A program made the position numbers and the translations under genes. From assembly GCF_030758315.1 (NCBI RefSeq), contig NZ_CP132336.1:2261001-2325000 (forward strand): a stretch of DNA of 64,000 bases, given 5' to 3'. The notes under the pieces were generated by a model. It was given only the letters and a program-made list of their open reading frames with translations. It was not told the origin of the DNA and searched no databases. This DNA comes from Pararhizobium sp. IMCC3301 (GTDB lineage Bacteria > Pseudomonadota > Alphaproteobacteria > Rhizobiales > GCA-2746425). This document shows, one piece after another, positions 36,612 through 45,624 of this stretch. Position 1 is the first letter of the stretch. Every line of letters starts with the position of its first letter.

Positions 36612-36720
36612 CTGAGCTGTCAGCGGCGACACCAGACCGGCAGAATTTCGGTCCAGTACACCGTCCGGGGCCCAGGGCCGCGCCAGCCCACCGCCGGCAA
36701 TGAAATCCCCGGTTGCGGGT
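36612..36720 (-). pseudogene. Remnant of a FAD-dependent reductase gene
   Basis: Reading leftward, this stretch encodes GGLARPWAPDGV followed by SAGLVSPLTA. That matches GGLVRPYASDGV and AAGLVSPLTAGG of the intact reductase at 37649-38758. A run of 28 bases is identical (36616-36643 versus 37935-37962), with divergence on both sides. It looks like a broken partial copy left between the SRPBCC and SnoaL-like genes. Confidence 0.7.
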
Positions 36721-36768
36721 GACGTGCCGGTAATGTGCTGGCTCTCGCAACACTCTGGTTTTGCAACG

Positions 36769-37230
36769 CTAGCCTTCGACTTCCCCAGCCAGTCTATCCA
36801 GCAGTGTTGACCATCCACCCTCGTGTTCGGCCCGCATATCGTGGCCGTGAAACCAGGCCACCTGCTCGTGGCAGATAAGACGCGTGCCATTGCCTTCTGC
36901 TCGAAAATCAATCGTGTGTTGCGAGCAGGACAGGGCATTGCCGCCTGAATTTACCCGCACGGATGAAACAACACGGCTGTTCTCGACAATGTCGATAAAC
37001 CGCGTATCGAATTCGGCCAGCACATTGCCGTCTTTCGTCATACGGCTTTTCTCGTATCCGCCGATTTGAAAATCATGGCCGTCATAGTCCATGCTCATGC
37101 CTTCGGGTGTTGGTTCCCAGCGCTTTCGCGCTTCGCTGTCGGTCCATGCGGCAAAGACCCGTTCGGGAGCGGCATTGAGGAGACGTTCAGCTTTGATCGT
37201 GTCATGGATGATGTTCGGTGTTTTGGTCAT
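36769..37230 (-). CDS. SRPBCC-family protein (AHSA1-like)
   Basis: A 153-aa START-like/AHSA1 fold protein: TIKAERLLNAAPERVFAAWT, AEFDTRFIDIVENSRVV and the C-terminal HEGGWSTLLDRLAGEV. These cytoplasmic lipid- or ligand-binding proteins are often co-encoded with an ArsR-type repressor, as here (10 bp downstream of it), and the pair is probably one operon. The start at 37230 follows AAGGAG. The ligand is unknown. Confidence 0.9.
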   Translation of the reverse strand: MTKTPNIIHDTIKAERLLNAAPERVFAAWTDSEARKRWEPTPEGMSMDYDGHDFQIGGYEKSRMTKDGNVLAEFDTRFIDIVENSRVVSSVRVNSGGNALSCSQHTIDFRAEGNGTRLICHEQVAWFHGHDMRAEHEGGWSTLLDRLAGEVEG

Positions 37231-37240
37231 GTTGTGCTCC

Positions 37241-37573
37241 TTAATTCTGCTGTTCGTTGTTGAGGTAATTTTCAAGTGCGTCGAGGCGGCTTTCCCACAT
37301 TACCCGGCGGTCACCAAGCCAGTTTTCCAGGGCCTCAAATGCGCCTGATCGAAGGTGACAGGTTCGCACCCGACCGACTTTTTCACTGCTGATGATGCCG
37401 TCCTTTTCCAGCACAGACAGATGTTGCATGAAGGAAGGCAGCGCCATGGAAACCGGCTCAGCAAGTTCGCCGACCGTGGCCGAGCCCTGCGAAAGGCGTT
37501 CAACAACGGCGCGGCGCGTGGGATCTGCCAGCGCGTGAAAAAGAGTATCGATCGAGGTTTGATAGTTAGCCAT
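37241..37573 (-). CDS. ArsR-family winged-helix repressor
   Basis: A 110-aa regulator with the ArsR winged HTH: TLFHALADPTRRAVVERLSQ, VGELAEPVSMALPSFMQHLS and VLEKDGIISSEKVGRVRTCH. It lacks the Cys metal-binding motif of metal sensors, so it belongs to the group that pairs with SRPBCC proteins. It probably represses itself and the downstream SRPBCC gene. Confidence 0.92.
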   Translation of the reverse strand: MANYQTSIDTLFHALADPTRRAVVERLSQGSATVGELAEPVSMALPSFMQHLSVLEKDGIISSEKVGRVRTCHLRSGAFEALENWLGDRRVMWESRLDALENYLNNEQQN

Positions 37574-37648
37574 AGACCTAAGTATTTCAGGTTATGTGCA
37601 GCGTGTCAACAACACTTAGCAAAATACCTTAGCATCAAGGTGCATTCA

Positions 37649-38758
37649 CTAATCCGCCACCCGCCCGGCAAACTCCTCAAACGACCCGCCGCCGCCCTTG
37701 CGGTGAAAATACAGCCTTTGCGCCAGCGCCCGCAGCGGCGGGGTGCCAATGAGTAGATCATACATCCAGTTCGGCGGGCCATAGCTGAGGGCGCTGCGCA
37801 GGGCCGATTTGATGCGGAAGCGGGGGAGGTCGCGGTCGATGATTTTTTCCGGCGGCGGTCCGGCATTGAGCAGATGGTCGGCAATGGCATGGGCCGAGCG
37901 GCGGCCGAATTCAAACGACAATTTGATGCCACCGGCTGTCAGCGGCGACACCAGACCGGCAGCATCACCCATCAGCATCACGCCATCGCTGGCGTAAGGA
38001 CGGACCAGCCCGCCGCAGGGGATGACGCCTGAGCGGCGTTCGACGATGCTGGCCGCAGAATAGTGAAACCGGTCTTCGGTCTGCTCGATGAAGCGCTGCA
38101 ATGCGGGTTTGGCGTCACTCTTGGTGGCAAGGCCGATCTGCGTCACTTTGGGTCCGGGCGCGGCCCAGGCGATGTAGCCAGGCGCAATGCTGGAATCCAG
38201 AAAGCAGTGCAGGAAGCGCGGGTCAAAACTGTCAAGGCCGCTGTATTCTGCCTCGACCCCGATCAGAAATCTGGAGTTTTTGCCAAGGCCAAAAGCCTCT
38301 GCCACCTGGGATCTGGCACCATCGCAGCCCAGCAGAAAACGCGCCGTGATGGCGGGCGTGTCGAGATGCACCAGCCCGCTGTCATAGCGCGCTGCGGTAA
38401 AGCGGGTATCGCATAGAATTTTGACGCCGGCGCGGGTCGCTTCCTCGGCCAGCCAGCGCATCAGCGCGGCAGTATCGGTGGTCAGAAAGGCGTAGCCGGG
38501 GGCAAACAGATCCATATGTTTCAAAGACGGCGCATAGAGCCGGATGCCATGCACACGCCGCGTTACCGTATGGGGAATATCCACCGCTTCAGCCGCTTCC
38601 CGCACCACAATTCCGGTGGTGTGAATCCGCGCGCCGGGGTCTTTCTTGGCCTCTATGACCAGCACTTTCAGCCCGCGCAGGGCGGCAGAGCGGGCCGCGG
38701 TCAGCCCGGCGAAACTGGCACCGACAATCGCCAGATCATAATCAGCAACGGGTTTCAT
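37649..38758 (-). CDS. FAD-dependent oxidoreductase, geranylgeranyl-reductase-like
   Basis: A 369-aa flavoprotein. The N-terminal dinucleotide-binding fold is DLAIVGASFAGLTAARSAAL (about 8-27), followed by an acidic residue after the second strand (VLVIEAKKD). The second FAD motif is GVMLMGDAAGLVSPLTAGGI, with VERRSGVIPCGGLVRP before it. Family members reduce isoprenoid chains or hydroxylate aromatics; the substrate here is unknown. Its ATG overlaps the stop of the CorC-like gene by 4 bp, so it is at the end of the aroK-aroB-CorC direction of transcription. Confidence 0.88.
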   Translation of the reverse strand: MKPVADYDLAIVGASFAGLTAARSAALRGLKVLVIEAKKDPGARIHTTGIVVREAAEAVDIPHTVTRRVHGIRLYAPSLKHMDLFAPGYAFLTTDTAALMRWLAEEATRAGVKILCDTRFTAARYDSGLVHLDTPAITARFLLGCDGARSQVAEAFGLGKNSRFLIGVEAEYSGLDSFDPRFLHCFLDSSIAPGYIAWAAPGPKVTQIGLATKSDAKPALQRFIEQTEDRFHYSAASIVERRSGVIPCGGLVRPYASDGVMLMGDAAGLVSPLTAGGIKLSFEFGRRSAHAIADHLLNAGPPPEKIIDRDLPRFRIKSALRSALSYGPPNWMYDLLIGTPPLRALAQRLYFHRKGGGGSFEEFAGRVAD

Positions 38759-40047
38759 ACGGCCGTTTTCAACGCCCCCGCATCCTTGGAAAGCGGGGTG
38801 ATGCGCAGCGAGGTGATGCGGTTTCGCTGGCGCCGCAATATGCGGAAGCGGAAGCCATAAAATGTAAAGGCCTGGCCCGGCTCCGGAATGGTCTGCACCG
38901 CATGAATCACCAAACCGGCAATGGTGGTTGCCTCATCATCAGGCAGTGACCAGTCCATCGCCCGGTTGAGATCGCGCACCGGGACCGTTCCCTCCACATT
39001 GACCGATCCGTCGGGCTGCGGCACGACGCCCTGAATCTCGACATCATGCTCATCGGCGATTTCACCAACGATTTCCTCCAGAATGTCTTCCAGCGTCACC
39101 AGGCCCTGCACTTCACCATATTCATCGACCACCAGGGCAAAATGCGCCTTGCGCTTCAAAAACGCGTTGAGCTGGGCCTTCAGGCTGGTCGTATCCGGCA
39201 CAAACCACGGTTTTGAGGCGATTTCCATAATGTCGAGCTTGTCGACATCACCATCCAGAGACTTCAGCGAGCGCAGCAGATCCTTGGCGTGCAGCACGCC
39301 GACAATATTGTCCGGCTCATTGCGCCAGATCGGAATGCGGGTATAGGGGCTTGCCAGCGCCATATCGACCAGCGCCGAGGGGGCTTCATCGGCATTCAGC
39401 ACCAGCATTCCGGTGCGGTGCACCATGATATCGGAAACTTCCAGTTCATTGAGATCAAGCAATCCGCCGAGCCGGTCGCGATCATCCTTCACCAGGCCGC
39501 CCTCGTGGTGCTGCAGATCCACCGCACCCCGCAATTCCTCATGGGCGGACAGGATATCCTGATCGCCGATATTGGCACCGAGCCGGTTCAGCACCAGCCT
39601 CACAAACACTTCAATGGCAATCACCACCGGGCTGAACACAGCCACAACGACACGCACCACCGGCGACACGGTGAGGGCAAACCGGTCCGGATTGGAAATC
39701 GCCAGGGTTTTCGGCATGACTTCAGCAAACACCAGCACCACGGCGGTCATCACCAGAGTGGCGTAGACCACGCCGCTATCGCCGAACAGATTGATGAACA
39801 GGCTGGTGGCCAGCGCCGAGGCCAGAATATTGACCAGATTATTGCCCAGCAGCAGGGCACCGATCAGCCGTTCCCGGGTCAGAATCAGCCGCTGCACAAG
39901 GGCGGCACGCTGATCGCCGGCTTTTTCAAAGGCAAGCATGCGCGCCCGTGATGCCGCGGTCAGCGCCGTTTCCGAGCCGGAAAAGAAAGCCGACAGCATG
40001 ATCAGCGCCAGAATGGCAAGGATCGTAATCCAAAAGTCAGCACTCAT
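38755..40047 (-). CDS. HlyC/CorC-family protein (CNNM and CBS domains)
   Basis: A 430-aa membrane protein. The N-terminal CNNM (DUF21) domain has about four TM helices (ITILAILALIMLSAFFSGSE to about residue 165). Two CBS domains span about 195-320 (MVHRTGMLVLNADEA, HFALVVDEYGEVQGLVTLED), and a C-terminal CorC/HlyC transporter-associated domain about 335-415 ends in FRFRILRRQRNRI. Related proteins act in Mg2+ or Co2+ efflux or resistance. The start is the ATG at 40047. It lies downstream of aroB on the same strand. Confidence 0.93.
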   Translation of the reverse strand: MSADFWITILAILALIMLSAFFSGSETALTAASRARMLAFEKAGDQRAALVQRLILTRERLIGALLLGNNLVNILASALATSLFINLFGDSGVVYATLVMTAVVLVFAEVMPKTLAISNPDRFALTVSPVVRVVVAVFSPVVIAIEVFVRLVLNRLGANIGDQDILSAHEELRGAVDLQHHEGGLVKDDRDRLGGLLDLNELEVSDIMVHRTGMLVLNADEAPSALVDMALASPYTRIPIWRNEPDNIVGVLHAKDLLRSLKSLDGDVDKLDIMEIASKPWFVPDTTSLKAQLNAFLKRKAHFALVVDEYGEVQGLVTLEDILEEIVGEIADEHDVEIQGVVPQPDGSVNVEGTVPVRDLNRAMDWSLPDDEATTIAGLVIHAVQTIPEPGQAFTFYGFRFRILRRQRNRITSLRITPLSKDAGALKTAV

Positions 40048-40134
40048 GATTATCTCGGTCTCCGCAGGGGCCACAAATAGAATGGCTGACATATAAAGCG
40101 TTTCTGATGGATATTGAAGCGCAAGGCGTACCGC

Positions 40135-41268
40135 TTATGCATCGACCGTTTTCAGCAGGAAGTCATTAACGGCGCTGGGCGGCACATCATGCGAGACAAA
40201 AGCCTGGCCGATGCCCTGTGTCAGAATAAAGCTCAACGCGCCCTTCTGCACCTTCTTGTCCTGCGCGATGAAACGCATCAGCGTGGCAGTGTCCAATCGC
40301 GCGCCGGGAATATCGCTGACGCCGATCGGCAGCCCGACTGTCTGCAGATGCGCGGTGACGCGCGCGCCATCATCCGGCGAACACAAATTCATATAGGCCG
40401 AGAACTGGTGCGCCAGAACCAGGCCGATCGCCACACCTTCACCATGCACCAGCCGGCCGGAATAGCCTGTCGCCCCTTCCAGCGCATGGCCGAATGTATG
40501 GCCCAGATTGAGCAAGGCGCGCCTGCCGTGTTCCTGCTCATCTTCGCTGACAATGCGCGCCTTGGCGCGGCAGGAATTTGCCACCATGTGGATCCGCGCC
40601 GCGCTGTCGCCGTCCTCCAGAATTGCCTCATGATTGCGCTCAAGCCACTGAAAAAAGCCCGGATCGTCGATCAGTCCGTATTTGACAACTTCGGCATAAC
40701 CGGCGCGCAATTCGCGCGGTGAAAGCGTCGTCAGCGTGGCGGTATCCGCCAGCACCAGTCCGGGCTGGTAAAATGCGCCGATCAGATTCTTGCCATGGGC
40801 GGAATTGATCCCCGTTTTGCCGCCAACCGAACTGTCGACCTGGGCCAGCAGCGATGTCGGCACCTGGACAAAGCCGATGCCCCGGCGCACCGAGGCTGCC
40901 ACATAGCCGGTCAGATCGCCAACCACGCCGCCGCCAAGCGCAATCAGAACATCACCACGTTCCAACCTGGCACCGACGACCTCTTCCACCAGCGTTTCAA
41001 AAACCGCCAGGCTCTTGGAGGCCTCACCGGCATTGATCTGGAAAAACACCGTCTCAACACCGGCCTGTTGCAGACTGGCCTCGATCTGCTTGCGATAGAG
41101 CGGCGCCACCTGACTGTCAGAGACGATTCCGGCCCGCACCGGGCCGTAACGCTCGACAATTTCACTCCCCAGCCGGGCGATGAGATCCGGGCCGATGAGA
41201 ATATCATAGGATCTTGCGCCCAGCTCGACCCGCACACGTGTTGGATCAGCCTCGCGAAATTCAGTCAT
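40135..41268 (-). CDS. aroB: 3-dehydroquinate synthase
   Basis: Second step of the shikimate pathway: DAHP to 3-dehydroquinate, NAD+ and divalent-metal dependent. The 377-aa protein shows the NAD-binding GDVLIALGGGVVGDLTGYVA, the substrate-binding PTSLLAQVDSSVGGKTGIN and the metal ligands in EVVKYGLIDD, LNLGHTFGHALE and VHGEGVAIGL. Its start overlaps the aroK stop by 4 bp, giving the classic aroK-aroB operon. Confidence 0.97.
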   Translation of the reverse strand: MTEFREADPTRVRVELGARSYDILIGPDLIARLGSEIVERYGPVRAGIVSDSQVAPLYRKQIEASLQQAGVETVFFQINAGEASKSLAVFETLVEEVVGARLERGDVLIALGGGVVGDLTGYVAASVRRGIGFVQVPTSLLAQVDSSVGGKTGINSAHGKNLIGAFYQPGLVLADTATLTTLSPRELRAGYAEVVKYGLIDDPGFFQWLERNHEAILEDGDSAARIHMVANSCRAKARIVSEDEQEHGRRALLNLGHTFGHALEGATGYSGRLVHGEGVAIGLVLAHQFSAYMNLCSPDDGARVTAHLQTVGLPIGVSDIPGARLDTATLMRFIAQDKKVQKGALSFILTQGIGQAFVSHDVPPSAVNDFLLKTVDA

Positions 41269-41867
41269 GATGCATTGACCCTTTGTTGACCGTCACTGGC
41301 GAGAAATCCATCAAGTGCAGTCAGAATGTCGCCGACCACTACTTCATGGGGAACGTCCCGGGAGGTGATGGTAATATCCGCCTGCGCATAGACCGGATTG
41401 CGCTGCGCCAGCAGCTCTGCCAGTATTTTCTCCGGGTTCGGCTTTTGCAGCAATGGCCGTGTCGGCTTGCGCTTGACCCGGGCGATCAGCACTTTCAGTT
41501 CGGCACGCAGCCAGACAGAAATGCCTCTTTCGGCAATTTCAGCGCGGGTTTCCGCATTCATGAAGGCCCCGCCCCCGGTTGCCAGCACCTGCGGGCCATC
41601 TGCCAGCAGGCGCTGGATGACACGCTTTTCGCCATCACGGAAATGCGCCTCGCCATAGGCTTCAAAAATCTCGACGATGCTGCGATTGGCGGCTTCTTCA
41701 ATTTCCTTGTCAGCATCGACAAATGGCAGGTTCATTGCCTGCGCCAGGCGGCGGCCGACGCTGCTTTTGCCGACACCCATCATGCCCACCAGAACAATGC
41801 TTCTGGTGCCAAGATCCCGTAACCGCTGGGCTTGGTCAAAAGGGGGCTGTGGCGGTGAAACGGCCAT
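41265..41867 (-). CDS. aroK: Shikimate kinase
   Basis: ATP-dependent phosphorylation of shikimate to shikimate 3-phosphate. About 200 aa. It has Walker A GMMGVGKSS (28-36), the shikimate-binding DADKEIE and SIVEIFEAYGEAHFRDGE segments, GGGAF, and a LID region RPLLQ. The start is uncertain: the ATG at 41867 is used, but a TTG at 41924 would add 19 residues and neither has a good ribosome-binding site. It is divergent from the small membrane gene and xerD. Its stop overlaps aroB. Confidence 0.95.
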   Translation of the reverse strand: MAVSPPQPPFDQAQRLRDLGTRSIVLVGMMGVGKSSVGRRLAQAMNLPFVDADKEIEEAANRSIVEIFEAYGEAHFRDGEKRVIQRLLADGPQVLATGGGAFMNAETRAEIAERGISVWLRAELKVLIARVKRKPTRPLLQKPNPEKILAELLAQRNPVYAQADITITSRDVPHEVVVGDILTALDGFLASDGQQRVNAS

Positions 41868-42014
41868 TATCGGCAAACATCCAATGATAAAATTGTCAGC
41901 CGGATCGGCGCTTGCGCTTGCCAAACCGGCTTTCGGTGATGAATAAACCTGTTTGTCAGATCAAAGCAACGGCGTTTGCCGCGAAAGTCTGATGTTTGGG
42001 AGCGGAAATACGAT

Positions 42015-42155
42015 ATGCGAAGCCTGATTACCCTGTTGATTTTTGTCACGCTGGTCGGTGCCGCGGGCTATGGCGTGCTGATTTATCTGGCCAATCTGGA
42101 ACCGCGCACACGGGTCATCGAAGAGCCGGTTGATCCTGAATTGTTCGATCGTTAG
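42015..42155 (+). CDS. Small single-pass membrane protein upstream of xerD
   Basis: A 46-aa protein: basic N-terminus, one TM helix (LITLLIFVTLVGAAGYGVLI, residues 4-23), then a short polar tail (RVIEEPVDPELFDR). The xerD frame begins within about 10 bp of its stop. A similar small gene sits between aroK and xerD in relatives as I recall, which supports it being real. Function unknown. Confidence 0.75.
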   Translation: MRSLITLLIFVTLVGAAGYGVLIYLANLEPRTRVIEEPVDPELFDR

Positions 42156-42164
42156 AGCGTGCGG

Positions 42165-43166
42165 ATGCAGACTGACCCGATCCTGATTGATTTTTTTCTG
42201 GAGATGATGGTCGGCGAGCGCAATGCTGCCGAAAATACAATTCTGTCCTACCGCCGCGATCTGGAGGACGCCACCACCCACATGCGGGCTGCCGGCACAA
42301 CCCTTGGCAAAGCCGGCACCGGCGACATTGAACATTATCTGGAGAATTTGTCCCGTCATGGTCTTGCCGCAAGCTCAATTGCGCGGCGTCTGTCCGCGCT
42401 GAAACAATTCTACCGCTTTCTCAATACCGAGGCGCTGCGCGAAGATAATCCGACCCTCAATGTCGAGGCACCGAAAACCCGCAAACCATTGCCAAAATCG
42501 CTGCAGGGATTTGAAGTGGAGCAGATTCTGTCAACAGCTTCGAGCGATGCCCACCAAGCAGATCTTGCAGCATCCTCGTCCGATAAGTCCGCGCCGCGCC
42601 GCGATACGCCGCTGCTGGCCTGGCGGCTCTATGCCCAGCTGGAAGTTCTGTACGCCACCGGGCTGCGGGTTTCCGAACTGGTGGCACTGCCAAAAACCGC
42701 TGCCCATGCCAAAGGTCCGTTCATCATGGTGCGCGGCAAGGGCAACAAGGAACGCCTGGTGCCGCTGACCCCGCAGGCAAAAGCCGCAATGGAAACCTAT
42801 CTGCAGCGCCTGACCGACTATCAGGCGGCCATGAACCGCGCCAGTAAAAGCCAGTTCCTGTTTCCCGCCAACAGCCGCACAGGCCATATGACCCGGCAGA
42901 ATTTCGCCCGTGATCTGAAACAACTGTCTCATGCGGCTTGTGTCAAAAGCCCGGTCTCACCGCATATTCTGCGCCACGCTTTTGCCAGCCATCTGCTGCA
43001 GAACGGAGCCGATTTGCGCGCCCTCCAGACCCTGCTCGGCCACAGCGATATTTCAACGACGCAGATTTACACCCATATTCAGACCGACCATCTGCGCGAA
43101 ACCCTGGAGACGCTGCATCCGCTTGCAGACCAGCCCTCAAGGCCCCGCCCCAAGGCGGAAAAGTAG
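42165..43166 (+). CDS. xerD: Tyrosine recombinase XerD
   Basis: A 333-aa site-specific recombinase that, with XerC and FtsK, resolves chromosome dimers at dif. The N-terminal SAM-like core-binding domain covers about 8-95. The catalytic residues are visible: Arg in GLRVSELVAL, Lys in RGKGNKERLVPL, HxxR in SPHILRHAFASHLL, His in LLGHSDISTT and the Tyr nucleophile in QIYTHI. There is an Ala/Ser-rich insert near residues 125-150. The ATG at 42165 is used; a GTG two codons earlier is equally possible. Confidence 0.95.
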   Translation: MQTDPILIDFFLEMMVGERNAAENTILSYRRDLEDATTHMRAAGTTLGKAGTGDIEHYLENLSRHGLAASSIARRLSALKQFYRFLNTEALREDNPTLNVEAPKTRKPLPKSLQGFEVEQILSTASSDAHQADLAASSSDKSAPRRDTPLLAWRLYAQLEVLYATGLRVSELVALPKTAAHAKGPFIMVRGKGNKERLVPLTPQAKAAMETYLQRLTDYQAAMNRASKSQFLFPANSRTGHMTRQNFARDLKQLSHAACVKSPVSPHILRHAFASHLLQNGADLRALQTLLGHSDISTTQIYTHIQTDHLRETLETLHPLADQPSRPRPKAEK

Positions 43167-43226
43167 CGCTGATTGCTTGCAAACCACTGCCGGCGATGAA
43201 ATAAGCAAACGGCAAACACTGAGGCG

Positions 43227-44183
43227 ATGATGTACAGCTATCTGGAATTTGAAAAGCCCGTTGCGGACCTGGAAGGCAAGATTCAGGAACTGCGCGCAAT
43301 GTCTTCCGAAAAAGATGGCGTCAGCATCAGCGACGAAGTGTCACGCCTGGAAAAACGCGCCAGTGACGCCTTGCGCGAGATTTATTCCGACCTCACCCCA
43401 TGGCAGAAAACCCAGGTTGCCCGGCATCCCGACCGGCCGCATTGCCTGGAATATGTCAAGAGGCTGATTGAGGATTTCGCGCCTCTGGCAGGCGACCGCT
43501 CATTTGGCGAAGATCATGCCATTATTGCCGGGCTCGGACGCTTTAAAGGCGAAGCGGTTGCGATTATCGGCCAGGAAAAGGGTGCTGACACCCAGGACCG
43601 CATCAAGCGCAATTTCGGCATGGCCCGTCCCGAGGGCTACCGCAAGGCGGTTCGCATTATCGAAATGGCCAACCGGTTCGGCCTGCCGATCATCAGTCTC
43701 GTCGACACGGCAGGCGCCTATCCGGGGATCGGCGCTGAAGAACGCGGCCAGGCCGAAGCCATCGCCCGCTCGACGGATGCCTGCCTCGCCGTCGGTGTGC
43801 CGACCATCGCGGTGGTGATCGGCGAAGGCGGTTCCGGCGGCGCTATTGCCATCGCCGCTGCCAACAAGGTGTTCATGCTTGAACATGCGATTTATAGCGT
43901 CATTTCACCGGAAGGTGCCGCCTCCATTTTGTGGCGTGATTCGGCACGCGCGAAAGAGGCTGCTACGGCGATGAAAATCACCGCGCAGGACTTGCTGAAA
44001 TTCGGCGTCATTGACGGCATTATCAAAGAGCCGATGGGCGGGGCGCACCGCGCCATCGACGACGTCATTACCAGGACCGGCGAGCGCATCGAAGCTGCGC
44101 TGAAGGACATGGCCGGACAGGACGCCGATACTCTGCGCAACGCAAGACGGCAGAAATTCCTTGCGATCGGCCGGTCTTTGTAA
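43227..44183 (+). CDS. accA: Acetyl-CoA carboxylase carboxyltransferase subunit alpha
   Basis: The 318-aa alpha subunit that with AccD transfers CO2 from carboxybiotin to acetyl-CoA in fatty-acid synthesis. Typical blocks: LEFEKPVADLEGKIQELR, ARHPDRPHCLEYV, FGMARPEGYRKAVRIIEMAN, SLVDTAGAYPGIGAEERGQA and GEGGSGGAIAIAAANKV, with the oxyanion-hole Gly pairs. xerD-accA is a usual Hyphomicrobiales pair. It begins ATGATG; the second ATG at 43230 is an alternative. The backbone order breaks off after this gene. Confidence 0.97.
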   Translation: MMYSYLEFEKPVADLEGKIQELRAMSSEKDGVSISDEVSRLEKRASDALREIYSDLTPWQKTQVARHPDRPHCLEYVKRLIEDFAPLAGDRSFGEDHAIIAGLGRFKGEAVAIIGQEKGADTQDRIKRNFGMARPEGYRKAVRIIEMANRFGLPIISLVDTAGAYPGIGAEERGQAEAIARSTDACLAVGVPTIAVVIGEGGSGGAIAIAAANKVFMLEHAIYSVISPEGAASILWRDSARAKEAATAMKITAQDLLKFGVIDGIIKEPMGGAHRAIDDVITRTGERIEAALKDMAGQDADTLRNARRQKFLAIGRSL

Positions 44184-44628
44184 CTGGAATCACCAAAGCC
44201 GAGGCCGGCAGCCTTCGACAATCCCGGGGCGTTTCATAGCGGGTTTCTGTCATCTCCGCTCCTTCTTCGACTCGATCAGATTGCGGGAAGGTTTGAGGCG
44301 CACATGCTGACGGGCAGCTATTTGCGCAGGCTCGCTTGTCTTGGAGGTGCAACCCGAACGCTCATACGACGGTCCGGGCGAGCGATTGACGCGCTCAATT
44401 CATAGTCGCTCGTGTCTCCTGGACACCGCTTGGCAGTCAGCCCGACGGGGGCGTCTGACCACGCCTCCGCCGGGTCCTGACCATCTCGGGAGGAAGACGG
44501 ACGCGGTGCTACGTTGGTGCTCAAGCCCTTGCCAATGACCTGGCAAAAAATGCCGTCGGCCTCTTTCCGGGCGGCATTCAGGGCCGACGGCAGGGTCAAG
44601 GAGGTTCGTCGTATCGGCGAGATTTGCA
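44184..44628. other. Intergenic region between accA and the sugar cluster
   Basis: 445 bp without a confident gene. The minus strand has a ribosome-binding-site-like GAAGGAGCGGAG before an ATG at about 44253 (MTETRYETP) and an open frame at 44318-44632, both lacking recognisable domains. Composition and position at the breakpoint of gene order suggest decayed mobile-element DNA, but I could not tie it to a family. Confidence 0.4.
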
Positions 44629-45624
44629 TCATCCTGCAACCGTTCCAAAGATCGTCGCTTTTTGCACAGCGCGCTTGGTGGAGGGGTTATCAGGCATGTG
44701 ACCTGAGCTGGAAGTGAATACTGACATTGCGCCGATTAATCCCGCGTCATTGCCGTTCTGAGCAACAACTACGTGCGCTCTTTCAAGCAAAAGTGGCCAC
44801 GTGTATTTTGGCAACTTCTCGACTATGGGATCAGTCAGGAATGTACCCGCGTTGGAGACACCGCCTCCAATAACACAGTGGGTCAGACCAGTCAGATTGA
44901 AAATTGTGCCAATCGCTTGCGCCGTATATTCGGCCATCATGTCGAACGTGTCCAGCGCCAGCGACTCCCCAGCTATCGCTCGCTCGCGCAGAAGATTAAT
45001 ATTGAGTAGTGAAGCAGGTTCACCCGATTTTTCTGCGTAGTCGGCCAGAACCGCGCGGCCTCCGACAAAGTCTTCAAAGGATCCGTGTATACCCTTTCGA
45101 ATAGCACCCACACCCGGTTGAACGACAATTGCACCGAACTCCGGTGGCTCACCATTCGGTCCCTGTATGACAGTGCGGTTGGCGACGATCGCGCCGCCGA
45201 TCCCGGTTCCCAGTGTTATCATCGCAAAGCTGTCGACGTCGCGACCAACGCCAAAGTGCAACTCGCCGAGGGCGGCGCAAACACCATCATTTTCAATGAC
45301 TGATGGGACTTTCATTCTGTTTGATAAAGAGCTGGCAATTGAGGCCTCGCGCAAAACGGGCACATTGCCTGATCCATCAATCAATCGGCCGGTCAAAGGG
45401 TCTGGATATCCAGGAACGCAAATGCCAAGTCCGCGAGGTTTAACACCATACGATGTTCTCATCTCGTCGAGTTGAGCTGCAATTGCGTCGGAAAGAGCGT
45501 CGAACTCTAATTTTGCATCAGTCGGAAGAAAATTTTTGCCGATCACCTCGCCTTTGGACGAAGTAATCCCGGTCTTGATCGATGTGCCACCAATATCGAC
45601 TGCGTAGTAGAATGCTTCGCTCAC
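44629..45624 (-). CDS. ROK-family sugar kinase
   Basis: A 331-aa ASKHA-fold protein, probably phosphorylating a hexose or amino sugar for the adjacent isomerase. It has the phosphate-binding AVDIGGTSIKTGI (about 8-20), the catalytic Asp in VIENDGVCAALGE and the second phosphate loop TLGTGIGGAIV. The usual ROK zinc motif (CxCGxxGCxE) and the H of ExGH are absent; the region reads EPPEFGAIVVQPGVGAIRKG. The start overlaps the SIS gene stop by 4 bp, so the two form an operon. Confidence 0.85.
   Translation of the reverse strand: MSEAFYYAVDIGGTSIKTGITSSKGEVIGKNFLPTDAKLEFDALSDAIAAQLDEMRTSYGVKPRGLGICVPGYPDPLTGRLIDGSGNVPVLREASIASSLSNRMKVPSVIENDGVCAALGELHFGVGRDVDSFAMITLGTGIGGAIVANRTVIQGPNGEPPEFGAIVVQPGVGAIRKGIHGSFEDFVGGRAVLADYAEKSGEPASLLNINLLRERAIAGESLALDTFDMMAEYTAQAIGTIFNLTGLTHCVIGGGVSNAGTFLTDPIVEKLPKYTWPLLLERAHVVVAQNGNDAGLIGAMSVFTSSSGHMPDNPSTKRAVQKATIFGTVAG

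Noticed and set aside
44318-44632. 104-codon minus-strand frame downstream of accA, considered as an IS remnant
   Set aside because: No catalytic or HTH motif could be matched to a transposase family, so it is only noted as possible decayed mobile DNA.
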